In this document: piece after piece, positions 1 through 5,892 of the stretch
Layout of the letters: each line of letters begins with the position of its first letter
How positions within the stretch are numbered: the first letter of the stretch is position 1
NCBI GenBank assembly: GCA_964398225.1
Contig: CAYNLY010000071.1
Coordinates: 1-5,892, forward strand
DNA length: 5,892 nucleotides
Direction: 5' to 3'
Source: CAYNLY01 sp964398225
GTDB lineage: Bacteria > Pseudomonadota > Zetaproteobacteria > Mariprofundales > Mariprofundaceae
Translations under genes and position numbers: made by a program
The notes under the pieces: generated by a model
The model's database searches: none
The model's input: only the letters and a program-made list of their open reading frames with translations
What the model was told of the DNA's origin: nothing

Positions 1-228
1 TTCGAGCGGCTTGCGCCGGAGCTGCAGGCACGCATCGGCACTTTCGAAATCCAGGCCCACGTCTACGACCCGGACCCCGCCGCCCGGATGATCATCGTCA
101 ACGGCCGCGTGCGCCGCGAAGGCGAAAGGGCGGGCGCGATCGAGATCGTCCGGATCCTTCCGGACGGCGTGCAGGCGCGCATCGACGGCACCGACTTTTT
201 CGTCGGCCGGCTGGGCGTGCGTCCATGA
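1..228 (+). CDS. gspB: GspB-like type II secretion accessory protein, C-terminal part (5' end outside window)
   Basis: Frame 1 is open from the first base to a TGA at 226-228 and gives the last 75 residues of a protein. The pattern HVYDPDPAARMIIVNGR, then RREGE, then LPDGVQARIDGTDFFV matches the C-terminal domain of GspB (T2SSB family): a 'H-V-Y-x-x-[DP]-x-x-R-x-[IV]-x-[IV]-N-G' block, an 'EG' turn, then 'I-x-x-DGV-x-x-x-x-x-G-x-x-F'. In characterised systems GspB is an inner-membrane protein with a periplasmic C-terminal domain. It works with the ATPase GspA to assemble or insert the GspD secretin of the type II secretion system. The N-terminal transmembrane and proline-rich part expected for the family lies outside the window, as would any gspA partner, usually found just upstream. 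The domain call is fairly secure. Membership of a full T2SS locus is inference. The gene is not obviously co-transcribed with gatC, from which it is separated by 62 nt. Confidence 0.75.
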   Translation, partial: FERLAPELQARIGTFEIQAHVYDPDPAARMIIVNGRVRREGERAGAIEIVRILPDGVQARIDGTDFFVGRLGVRP

Positions 229-280
229 TCGGCGGTGGCGCCGCATCCGCCGCGCGATTAGGCTTGGCGCCCATTCTCAG

Positions 281-290
281 AGGACGGAGG
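281..290 (+). promoter_or_regulatory. Shine-Dalgarno region of gatC
   Basis: A purine-rich AGGACGGAGG block contains two anti-SD matches. AGGA (281-284) lies 6 nt before the ATG at 291. GGAGG (286-290) directly abuts that ATG and lies 12 nt before the in-frame ATG at 303. The AGGA spacing favours 291, and protein length (see gatC) agrees. The rest of the 229-290 gap shows no convincing -35/-10 pair and no terminator hairpin with a T-tract, so the operon promoter is not identified. Confidence 0.6.
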
Positions 291-581
291 ATGCCGCGCG
301 TCATGGAGATCGATGTTCGCAAGGTCGCGATGCTTGCCCGCATCCGGCTCACCGACGAGGAGGCCCGCGAGCTCGGCCCGCAGCTGAAGGCCATCGTCGG
401 CTATGTGGATCAGCTTTCCGAGGTGGATACCGAGGGGGTAGCGCCGACCGCCCATCCGCACGACGTGCCGATGCCGCTGCGCGCCGATGTCGTCACCAAC
501 GGCAACCGCCGCGAAGCGCTCCAGAAACCCGCGCCGAAGGTCGAATCCGGGCTTTATGTCGTGCCGAAGGTGATTGAGTGA
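291..581 (+). CDS. gatC: Asp/Glu-tRNA amidotransferase subunit C
   Basis: This encodes a 96-residue GatC, the small subunit of the GatCAB amidotransferase. GatC wraps around the GatA/GatB interface and stabilises the heterotrimer; it has no catalytic role. Family hallmarks visible are VRKVAMLARIRLTDEE near the N-terminus, a helical stretch ending YVDQLSEVDTEGVAPTAHP at about residues 43-61, the LRADVV segment, and the C-terminal SGLYVVPKVIE. The frame is open further upstream (ATG at 225), but that start overlaps the upstream gene and adds residues unlike the family. Starting at 291 gives 96 aa, and the distance from Met to the conserved V-R-K-V-A block is the same as I recall for Bacillus subtilis GatC, also 96 aa. 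ATG 303 (92 aa) is the alternative. The stop TGA (579-581) shares a base with the gatA start as TGATG, implying translational coupling. Confidence 0.93.
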   Translation: MPRVMEIDVRKVAMLARIRLTDEEARELGPQLKAIVGYVDQLSEVDTEGVAPTAHPHDVPMPLRADVVTNGNRREALQKPAPKVESGLYVVPKVIE

Positions 582-2077
582 TGGCCGCGAACCTTCCCGG
601 AAACGCCACCCTGACCGAACTTCGCGACCGGCTCCTCGGCCGGGAACTGGGTGCCGAGGAGCTTGCGCGCGCCTGCATCGAGCGCGTCGAGGCGCTCAAT
701 CCCGAGCTCAACGCCTTCGTCCACTTCGATGCGAACCAGGTGCTCGAGCAGGCCCGCGCCTCGGACCGGCGGATCGAACGGGGCGAGGCCCGCGAGCTGG
801 AAGGGCTGCCGATCGCGATCAAGGACATCTTCTGCACGCAGGACGGCCTCACCCAGTGCTGCTCGAACATCCTCCAAGGCTTCCAGGCGCCCTACGATGC
901 GCATGTGATCACGCGGCTCCGGGAAGCGGGCGCGGTGCTGTTCGGCAAGACCAACATGGACGAGTTCGCGATGGGCTCGTCCAACGAAACGAGCGCCTTC
1001 GGCCCCTGCCGGAATCCGTGGGACCCGGAGCGCGTTCCGGGCGGCTCCTCGGGCGGCTCGGCGGCGGCCGTGGCGTCCGGCATGGTCCCGGCCGCGCTCG
1101 GCACCGACACCGGCGGCTCGATCCGCCAGCCGGCCGCGCTGACCGGCATCACCGGATTGAAGCCCACCTACGGGCGGGTCTCGCGGCGTGGCATCGTCGC
1201 GTTTGCCTCGTCCCTCGACCAGGCCGGACCGATGACGCGCTCGGTGCGCGATGCGGCCCTCGTGGCCTCGGTGATCAGCGGACACGATGCCGCTGATGCG
1301 ACCTCGGTTGCCGACGCGCCCGAAATCGACTGGCTCGGTGCCTGCGAGCGGCGCACGCTCACCGGCCTTCGGATCGGCATGCCCCGGGAGTACTTCATCG
1401 AGGGAATGGACGCCGATGTCCGCGACCGGGTCGAGGCCTCGCTGGAAACCTGCCGCGAACTCGGCGCGGAGATCGTCGAGGTGTCGCTGCCGCACACGCC
1501 GTATGCCGTCGCCGCCTACTACGTGATCGCGCCCTCGGAGGCGAGCGCGAACCTCGCACGCTACGACGGCGTACGCTTCGGCCACCGCTGCGAGAACCCC
1601 GAGGATCTTCTCGACATGTACACCCGCACGCGCGACGAAGGCTTCGGCGCCGAGGTCAAGCGCCGCATCCTCACCGGCACCTTCGCGCTGTCCTCGGGCT
1701 ACTACGACGCCTACTATCTGAAGGCGCAGAAGGTCCGCACCCTGATCCGCCAGGACTTCATCGAGGCCTTCTCGAAGGTGGACCTGATCGCCACGCCCAC
1801 CTCGCCGGTGCCGGCCTGGAAACTCGGCGAGCGCGTGGACGATCCGCTGACGATGTATCTGTCCGACGTGTTCACGATCGCCGTGAACCTGGCGGGTCTT
1901 CCCGGGCTCTCGCAGCCCTGCGGATTCGTGGACCGCGAAGGAAGCCGTTTGCCGGTCGGCCTGCAATGGATCGCGCCGGCCTGGCGCGAGGATCTGCTGC
2001 TTGGCGCGGCCGCGGCCTTCGAGGCGGCCACGGACTTTGCGCGGGAGATGCCGCGGATCGATGGAGGGGCACGATGA
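581..2077 (+). CDS. gatA: Asp/Glu-tRNA amidotransferase subunit A (glutaminase, amidase-signature family)
   Basis: This encodes a 498-aa GatA, the subunit that hydrolyses glutamine (or asparagine) to release the ammonia channelled to GatB. It has the complete amidase-signature Ser-cisSer-Lys triad: K81 in LPIAIKD, S156 in the PGGSSGGSAAAVA loop, and nucleophile S180 in GTDTGGSIRQP. These align with K79, S154 and S178 of Staphylococcus aureus GatA at a constant offset of two. Other family blocks include FGKTNMDEFAMGSSNETSAFG (split here around residues 121-141), ITGLKPTYGRVSR, and LSSGYYDAYYLKAQKVR towards the C-terminal half. The length is normal for GatA (about 480-500). The ATG at 581 is chosen because it overlaps the gatC stop (TGATG). 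A GTG at 578 is in frame and would add one residue. Only a weak AAGG (567-570) precedes it, which fits coupled re-initiation after gatC. No frameshift or missing catalytic residue is seen. Confidence 0.97.
   Translation: MAANLPGNATLTELRDRLLGRELGAEELARACIERVEALNPELNAFVHFDANQVLEQARASDRRIERGEARELEGLPIAIKDIFCTQDGLTQCCSNILQGFQAPYDAHVITRLREAGAVLFGKTNMDEFAMGSSNETSAFGPCRNPWDPERVPGGSSGGSAAAVASGMVPAALGTDTGGSIRQPAALTGITGLKPTYGRVSRRGIVAFASSLDQAGPMTRSVRDAALVASVISGHDAADATSVADAPEIDWLGACERRTLTGLRIGMPREYFIEGMDADVRDRVEASLETCRELGAEIVEVSLPHTPYAVAAYYVIAPSEASANLARYDGVRFGHRCENPEDLLDMYTRTRDEGFGAEVKRRILTGTFALSSGYYDAYYLKAQKVRTLIRQDFIEAFSKVDLIATPTSPVPAWKLGERVDDPLTMYLSDVFTIAVNLAGLPGLSQPCGFVDREGSRLPVGLQWIAPAWREDLLLGAAAAFEAATDFAREMPRIDGGAR
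2063..2069 (+). promoter_or_regulatory. Shine-Dalgarno of gatB inside the end of gatA
   Basis: GGAGGGG at 2063-2069 lies within the last codons of gatA. Its GGAGG core ends 6 nt before the ATG at 2074. This near-ideal site, together with the ATGA overlap of the gatA stop and gatB start, decides the gatB start against upstream in-frame alternatives. Confidence 0.75.
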
Positions 2078-3510
2078 GCGCCTTTGCCGGCTGGGAGATC
2101 GTCATCGGTCTGGAGGTCCATGTCCAGATCAACACGAAGACGAAATGCTTCTGCGGCTGCCCGACGACCTTCGGCGCCGAACCCAACACGCAGACCTGCC
2201 CCGTCTGCCTGGGAATGCCGGGGATGCTGCCGGTGCTGAACATGGAGGCCGTGCGCAAGACCGTGCTCACGGGACTGGCCATCGACGGCACGATCAATCT
2301 GGAGTCGAAGTTCGACCGGAAGAACTACTTCTATCCTGATCTTCCGAAGGGCTATCAGATCAGCCAGTTTCCGGTGCCGCTCGTCGAGCACGGGCATCTG
2401 GACATCCCGACCCCCGGGGGCGAGAAGCGCATCGGAATCACGCGCATCCATCTGGAGGAGGACGCCGGCAAGAGCCTGCATGAGGGCCTGGAAGGCGTCT
2501 CCCACATCGACCTGAACCGTTCGGGCGTGCCGCTGATGGAGATCGTCTCGGAGCCCGACATGCGCTCGGCCGACGAGGCGGTGAGCTACCTCAAGCAGCT
2601 GCATCAGCTCGTCCGTTTCCTCGACGTTTCGAATGCGGACATGGAGAAGGGACAGTTCCGCTGCGACGCCAACGTCTCGGTGCGGCGCCCCGGCGAGCCC
2701 TTCGGCACGCGGACGGAGCTGAAGAACCTCAACTCGTTCCGCTTCATCAAGCAGGCCATCGAATACGAGGCCGCGCGTCAGATCGAACTGATCGAGGACG
2801 GCGGCACGGTGGTGCAGGAAACCCGGCTGTTCGACTCGGCCAAGGGCGAAACGCGCTCGATGCGCGGCAAGGAAGAGGCGCACGACTACCGCTACTTCCC
2901 CGATCCGGATCTGCCCCCGCTTCGGCTTTCGCCGGAAGAGGTCGAATCGATCCGTGCGGGCATGCCCGAGCTTCCCGGTCAGATGCGTCGGCGCTTCGAG
3001 AAGGAATACGGGCTGTCGGCCTACGACGCCGATGTGCTCACGCAGACGCGGGAACTGGCCGCCTGGTACGAGTCGCTCGTCGCCGCCCACCCGGCCGATC
3101 CCAAGCGGTGCGCGAACTGGCTGGCCAACGAACTGCTCGGGCGCCTCAAGGAGCGCGGGCTTGAAATCGAGAACTCGCCGGTGAGCCCCGGGCGCCTTGC
3201 GGGGCTTCTCGACCGGATCGCCGACGGCACGATTTCGGGCAAAATCGCCAAGGACGTGCTCGATGCGATGATGGATTCGGACGACGACGCCGATGCGATC
3301 ATCGAAGCCAAGGGGCTCAAGCAGGTCACCGACACCGCCGAGATCGACCGTCTGATCCGCGAGGTGATCGAGGCCCATCCCCAGCAGGTGGCCGAATACC
3401 GCGCCGGCAAGGAGCGCCTGCTGGGCTTCTTCGTCGGCCAGGTCATGAAAGCCTCTCGCGGCAAGGCGAACCCGGCCCTGGTCAACGAGCGCCTGAAAGC
3501 CCTGCTCTAG
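2074..3510 (+). CDS. gatB: Asp/Glu-tRNA amidotransferase subunit B
   Basis: This encodes a 478-aa GatB, the subunit that binds mischarged tRNA, activates the Glu/Asp side chain with ATP, and amidates it with ammonia from GatA. Residues 1-290 form the kinase-like catalytic cradle. It includes IGLEVHVQ (E14 and H16, equivalent to metal-site E10/H12 of S. aureus GatB), SKFDRKNYFYPDLPKGYQIS at 78-97, HLEEDAGK at 126-133, the GatB signature DLNRSGVPLMEIV at 146-158, EIVSEPDMRS, RCDANVS at 197-203, ELKNLNSF at 215-222, and DYRYFPDPDLPPL at 271-283. Residues from about 300 to 478 form the helical tail (YqeY-like) ending GQVMKASRGKANPALVN. The N-terminus carries C25, C27, C29, C42 and C45 (CFCGC then CPVC), the zinc-knuckle form of GatB. 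The length is standard. The start is fixed by the ATGA overlap and a strong SD. The TAG stop at 3508-3510 directly abuts the next ATG. Confidence 0.97.
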   Translation: MSAFAGWEIVIGLEVHVQINTKTKCFCGCPTTFGAEPNTQTCPVCLGMPGMLPVLNMEAVRKTVLTGLAIDGTINLESKFDRKNYFYPDLPKGYQISQFPVPLVEHGHLDIPTPGGEKRIGITRIHLEEDAGKSLHEGLEGVSHIDLNRSGVPLMEIVSEPDMRSADEAVSYLKQLHQLVRFLDVSNADMEKGQFRCDANVSVRRPGEPFGTRTELKNLNSFRFIKQAIEYEAARQIELIEDGGTVVQETRLFDSAKGETRSMRGKEEAHDYRYFPDPDLPPLRLSPEEVESIRAGMPELPGQMRRRFEKEYGLSAYDADVLTQTRELAAWYESLVAAHPADPKRCANWLANELLGRLKERGLEIENSPVSPGRLAGLLDRIADGTISGKIAKDVLDAMMDSDDDADAIIEAKGLKQVTDTAEIDRLIREVIEAHPQQVAEYRAGKERLLGFFVGQVMKASRGKANPALVNERLKALL

Positions 3511-5892
3511 ATGCCGGCCTGGCTCCGCGGCACCCTGCTCGCGCTGGCGGCGCTCGCGGGTGCGGCGTGGCTGGCCACGCACCGGCTCGATCTTTCCCAT
3601 CCCGGCGAGCTTGCCCGGGCCCGGCTGGCCGAGATTCCGGATCTTTCGCTGAACTACGGCCGGGCGCGCCTGTCGCTCTGGCACGGCGCGGGCATCGAGC
3701 TTGAGCACGCCGCGCTCGACTTCTTCGGCTGGCACCTCGAGGCGCCGAGGCTGATCGTCGAGGTCCGTCTGCTGCCCCTTCTGCTCGGCAAGCTCGAGCC
3801 GGAAGCCATCCGGCTGGTGAAGCCCCGGATCCTTCCGGGAAGGACCCCGGCAGGCCCCGAGTCCTTCCGCCTTCCCCGGCTTCCGTTCGAGCGGCTGCAT
3901 CTGGACCGCGCGGTGCTGATGAACCCGTCCGGAACGCACGCCATCCTCGAAGATTTCGACCTGGAACTGAGACGTCTCGGACCGAACCGGGACATGGGAT
4001 GGGAGCTGCGCGCAAGCCGCGGGCGCGCGAGCATCCACGGCCACGGCCGCGTGCAGTTCCGGCGCGGGCGCATCGCGCATGCCTTCGGCAAGCTGCGCTT
4101 ACGCGACTGGCAGGCCGATGCCTGGATAGCGGCGTTGCCCGAATCAATCCGGCCGTTGCTTGCCGGACGCAGCGCCACCGGTGCCTGGACGATGCGCTAC
4201 GCCCAGGACCGAACCTGGAGCCTGTTCGGCGAGCTCGGACTTGAAGACGGCTCCGGCCTCGCCCCCGTCCGCGTGCGCGGCAAACTCTCGCGCGCGCCCG
4301 ATGCCGGGATAAGGCTGCGCGATACCTTCATCCATCTGGGGGAGGGTGTCGTCGCGCTTTCCGGAGTCTGCCGGGATCAATGCCGGACCGAAATCCATCT
4401 CACGCGCGTGCCGGCCCTGTGGCTTGCGCGGCTGCTGCCCGCGCATCCGGGGCTTTCCGGAGAGCTTTCCGGGGCGCTGAATGTCCGGGGGAGCCGAAAG
4501 CGCTGGCTGGCCGCGGGGGAACTGAACCTGCGCGGACTGGAACACGGCGGAACACGCGCGCCCGATCTCCGTTTGACCGGACTGAAGCTTGAGCGGAGCG
4601 GCGCGGGCGTCCATGCCCATGCGAGCCTCCGGGCGGGCAGCAACGCCCGGGCCTTGCGCGCCGACTTCGAAGCCGAGGCTCCGGCATGGCGGCTGACCCT
4701 GACGCCGGAATCTTTCTGGCCCGATGCATGGCCTGCGCTGGGCTCGCTGTTGACGGCGCTTGCGCCTGCACCCGCGGCTTCGTTTTCCGGCCGCGGCCCG
4801 CTTGCGCTTGCGAAGCTGGTGATGAAAGGCGGGGAATCGTCCGTGACGCTGGAGCTTGAGGGACTGAAGCTTGGCGAGGATGCGGAGCTTGCCTTCGGAA
4901 GCTTCGTGAAACCCGCGCGCATCGAGCTTTCCTGCGAATCGCTCACGCTTGTCCGGGCGCCCACCGCCTCCTCCCTGAGCGGCGAGCGCTGCGTGCTTGG
5001 CTCTTCGCATGCCGGGCATCTGTCGCTTGCGCAGCATCGGGGGATCGAGCTCCAACTCGCCGATGCCGAGCTCGACCTGGACGAATGGTCGAAGGCGGGC
5101 GTCCGCCTGCCCGCTCCGTTCTCCGGACTTCACGGCAGGATCCGGGGCGGGCTGGATCTCAGCTGGCCGGAAGGCCGGCCGCTGCCAAACGTTGTCGAAG
5201 GCGCCCTTGAAGCGCAGGGATTCGGGCCGGCCGGCGGTGGCTTCAATGGCTCGGTCGCCGCCCATGCGGGGAGCATCGAGCTTGAGGGGCAATGGTCCGG
5301 AGCCGGGATGCGCGCGAACCTGCGCGGCCGGCTCGAGCTTGCCTCCGGCAAGGGGATGCTCGATCTGAACAGCGGCCGCGTGGAGCTCGGGCCCGGCCAA
5401 TGGCCCGTCCAGCTTGCGGGGCTTTCGCTTTCGGGCACGCTGCACGACATCGAGGCGCGCCTCCAGGGTCAGGCCGTCGAAATCCGCAGCGGCCGCTTCC
5501 GGCTGGAAGAGGCCCGGCTGAGCCTCGAGCGCCTCCGGGGAACGCTCGCCCATGGGGCGTTGATGATCCCCGAGGCAACGCTTGCCCGGGACCACGACGG
5601 CCTGCTCGTCGGCGCCCGGCTCCGGCTTCAGCGCGCCCAGGCCCAGGCCCTTCCCTGGCTTTCGTCGCTGGCGGGCGGCGCCCTCCGGGGCCGGCTGTTC
5701 GTCAACGCGCGCATTCGGGGGCGGCTGCCGCCAGGAAGCCTCGACGACTGGGAAGGCGACGGCGATCTGGCCCTGTTCAGCGGCGCCTGGCAACCCGGCG
5801 ATCCGGAGCTTGCCGGGCACCGTTTTCTGTTCCGAAAGCTCGAACTGCGCCTGCGCGCCCGGCGGGGGCGCATCGAGGCCCGGCGGATCCGG
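3511..5892 (+). CDS. AsmA/DUF3971-like inner-membrane-anchored periplasmic protein (3' end outside window)
   Basis: The frame is open from ATG 3511 to the window edge: 794 codons with no stop. A hydrophobic segment at about residues 8-22 (TLLALAALAGAAWLA) fits one N-terminal membrane anchor with the rest in the periplasm. Next comes an AsmA-type N-terminal block: LSLNYGRARLSLW (46-58), ELEHAALDFFGWHLEAPRL, and the telling RLLPLLLGKLEPEAIRLVKP at 86-105, which resembles the 'v-x-L-x-p-L-L-x-g-x-l-x-i-x-x-i-x-l-x-x-P' of AsmA and YhdP proteins. The remainder is a long run of alternating polar/hydrophobic beta strands with recurrent GLxL and GxLxxxG units, as in the repeating beta-groove of the AsmA/TamB/YhdP group. 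That group is linked to phospholipid transport and outer-membrane homeostasis. The gene starts with no gap after gatB and has no clear SD, so translation probably depends on gatB. Leucine codon CTT is used more here (about 37 by hand count) than in gatA or gatB (about 7 each). The subfamily and full length are unknown; the specific function is inference. Confidence 0.75.
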   Translation, partial: MPAWLRGTLLALAALAGAAWLATHRLDLSHPGELARARLAEIPDLSLNYGRARLSLWHGAGIELEHAALDFFGWHLEAPRLIVEVRLLPLLLGKLEPEAIRLVKPRILPGRTPAGPESFRLPRLPFERLHLDRAVLMNPSGTHAILEDFDLELRRLGPNRDMGWELRASRGRASIHGHGRVQFRRGRIAHAFGKLRLRDWQADAWIAALPESIRPLLAGRSATGAWTMRYAQDRTWSLFGELGLEDGSGLAPVRVRGKLSRAPDAGIRLRDTFIHLGEGVVALSGVCRDQCRTEIHLTRVPALWLARLLPAHPGLSGELSGALNVRGSRKRWLAAGELNLRGLEHGGTRAPDLRLTGLKLERSGAGVHAHASLRAGSNARALRADFEAEAPAWRLTLTPESFWPDAWPALGSLLTALAPAPAASFSGRGPLALAKLVMKGGESSVTLELEGLKLGEDAELAFGSFVKPARIELSCESLTLVRAPTASSLSGERCVLGSSHAGHLSLAQHRGIELQLADAELDLDEWSKAGVRLPAPFSGLHGRIRGGLDLSWPEGRPLPNVVEGALEAQGFGPAGGGFNGSVAAHAGSIELEGQWSGAGMRANLRGRLELASGKGMLDLNSGRVELGPGQWPVQLAGLSLSGTLHDIEARLQGQAVEIRSGRFRLEEARLSLERLRGTLAHGALMIPEATLARDHDGLLVGARLRLQRAQAQALPWLSSLAGGALRGRLFVNARIRGRLPPGSLDDWEGDGDLALFSGAWQPGDPELAGHRFLFRKLELRLRARRGRIEARRIR

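Noticed and set aside
236..271. TGGCGCC repeated at 236-242 and 265-271; the palindromic GGCGCC core could pair as a hairpin in the gspB-gatC gap
   Set aside because: The stem is only 6 bp, the loop is over 20 nt, and no T-tract follows, so it is not a credible terminator. Short GC palindromes are expected by chance here.
225..290. Possible longer gatC starting at ATG 225 (118 aa)
   Set aside because: The extra 22 residues do not resemble GatC, the start overlaps the upstream stop, and a clear SD lies just before 291, which gives the family length of 96 aa.
574..1296. Alternative + strand open frame inside gatA (240 codons)
   Set aside because: It is an out-of-frame shadow of gatA with arginine-rich, motif-free translation; gatA is fully conserved through the region.
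554..1966. Long - strand open frame (470 codons) opposite gatA
   Set aside because: gatA is unambiguous over the whole stretch, with its catalytic triad and family length. The antisense translation is a composition artefact.
1714..4080. Very long open frame on the - strand (788 codons) across gatA, gatB and the start of the AsmA-like gene
   Set aside because: It crosses three genes confidently assigned on the other strand, and its translation is rich in Arg, Ala, Gly and Pro with no recognisable motif. High GC with strong third-position bias commonly opens antisense frames like this.
4579..4873. 13-bp exact repeat GGACTGAAGCTTG at 4579-4591 and 4861-4873 within the AsmA-like gene
   Set aside because: Both copies are in the same frame and encode the recurrent GLKL strand motif of the protein. 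The flanks differ, so this is protein-level repetition or chance, not a mobile or regulatory repeat.
4144..5820. Long - strand open frame (558 codons) opposite the AsmA-like gene
   Set aside because: It has low-complexity basic composition, no motif and no recognisable start context. The + strand frame has a membrane anchor and AsmA-type pattern and continues the operon.

Overview
The window is GC-rich, gene-dense bacterial DNA with every recognisable gene on the + strand. A type II secretion accessory protein, a complete tRNA amidotransferase and an AsmA-like envelope protein together point to a Gram-negative (diderm) bacterium. It is most likely a high-GC member of the Pseudomonadota or a Desulfobacterota-like (former Deltaproteobacteria) lineage. 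The GatB protein keeps a cysteine-rich zinc-knuckle type N-terminus, which I recall as more typical of delta-type and Gram-positive GatB than of alpha-, beta- or gammaproteobacterial GatB. The exact taxon cannot be fixed from this window.

Layout: positions 1-228 are the 3' end of a gene whose product carries the GspB C-terminal domain. After a 62-nt gap with a strong Shine-Dalgarno sequence comes a tightly packed gene run: gatC (291-581), gatA (581-2077), gatB (2074-3510) and a large AsmA/DUF3971-like gene (3511 to beyond the window end). The junctions are TGATG (gatC/gatA), ATGA (gatA/gatB) and TAG directly followed by ATG (gatB/AsmA-like). The four genes are therefore almost certainly co-transcribed and probably translationally coupled.

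Function: GatC, GatA and GatB form the GatCAB amidotransferase. It converts mischarged Glu-tRNA(Gln) and/or Asp-tRNA(Asn) to Gln-tRNA(Gln) and Asn-tRNA(Asn). All key residues that I can place are present, so the enzyme looks intact. The downstream protein has one N-terminal membrane anchor and a long periplasmic body of the AsmA/YhdP/TamB type, a group linked to phospholipid transport and outer-membrane homeostasis. It is cut by the window edge, with 794 codons visible.

Most of the window is ordinary housekeeping sequence. I found no mobile elements, CRISPR arrays, RNA genes or convincing terminators. The points worth a second look are the fusion of the gat operon to an AsmA-like gene with no ribosome binding site of its own, the five-cysteine GatB N-terminus, and two isolated cysteine pairs in the AsmA-like protein. 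I see no clear sign of an undescribed system.
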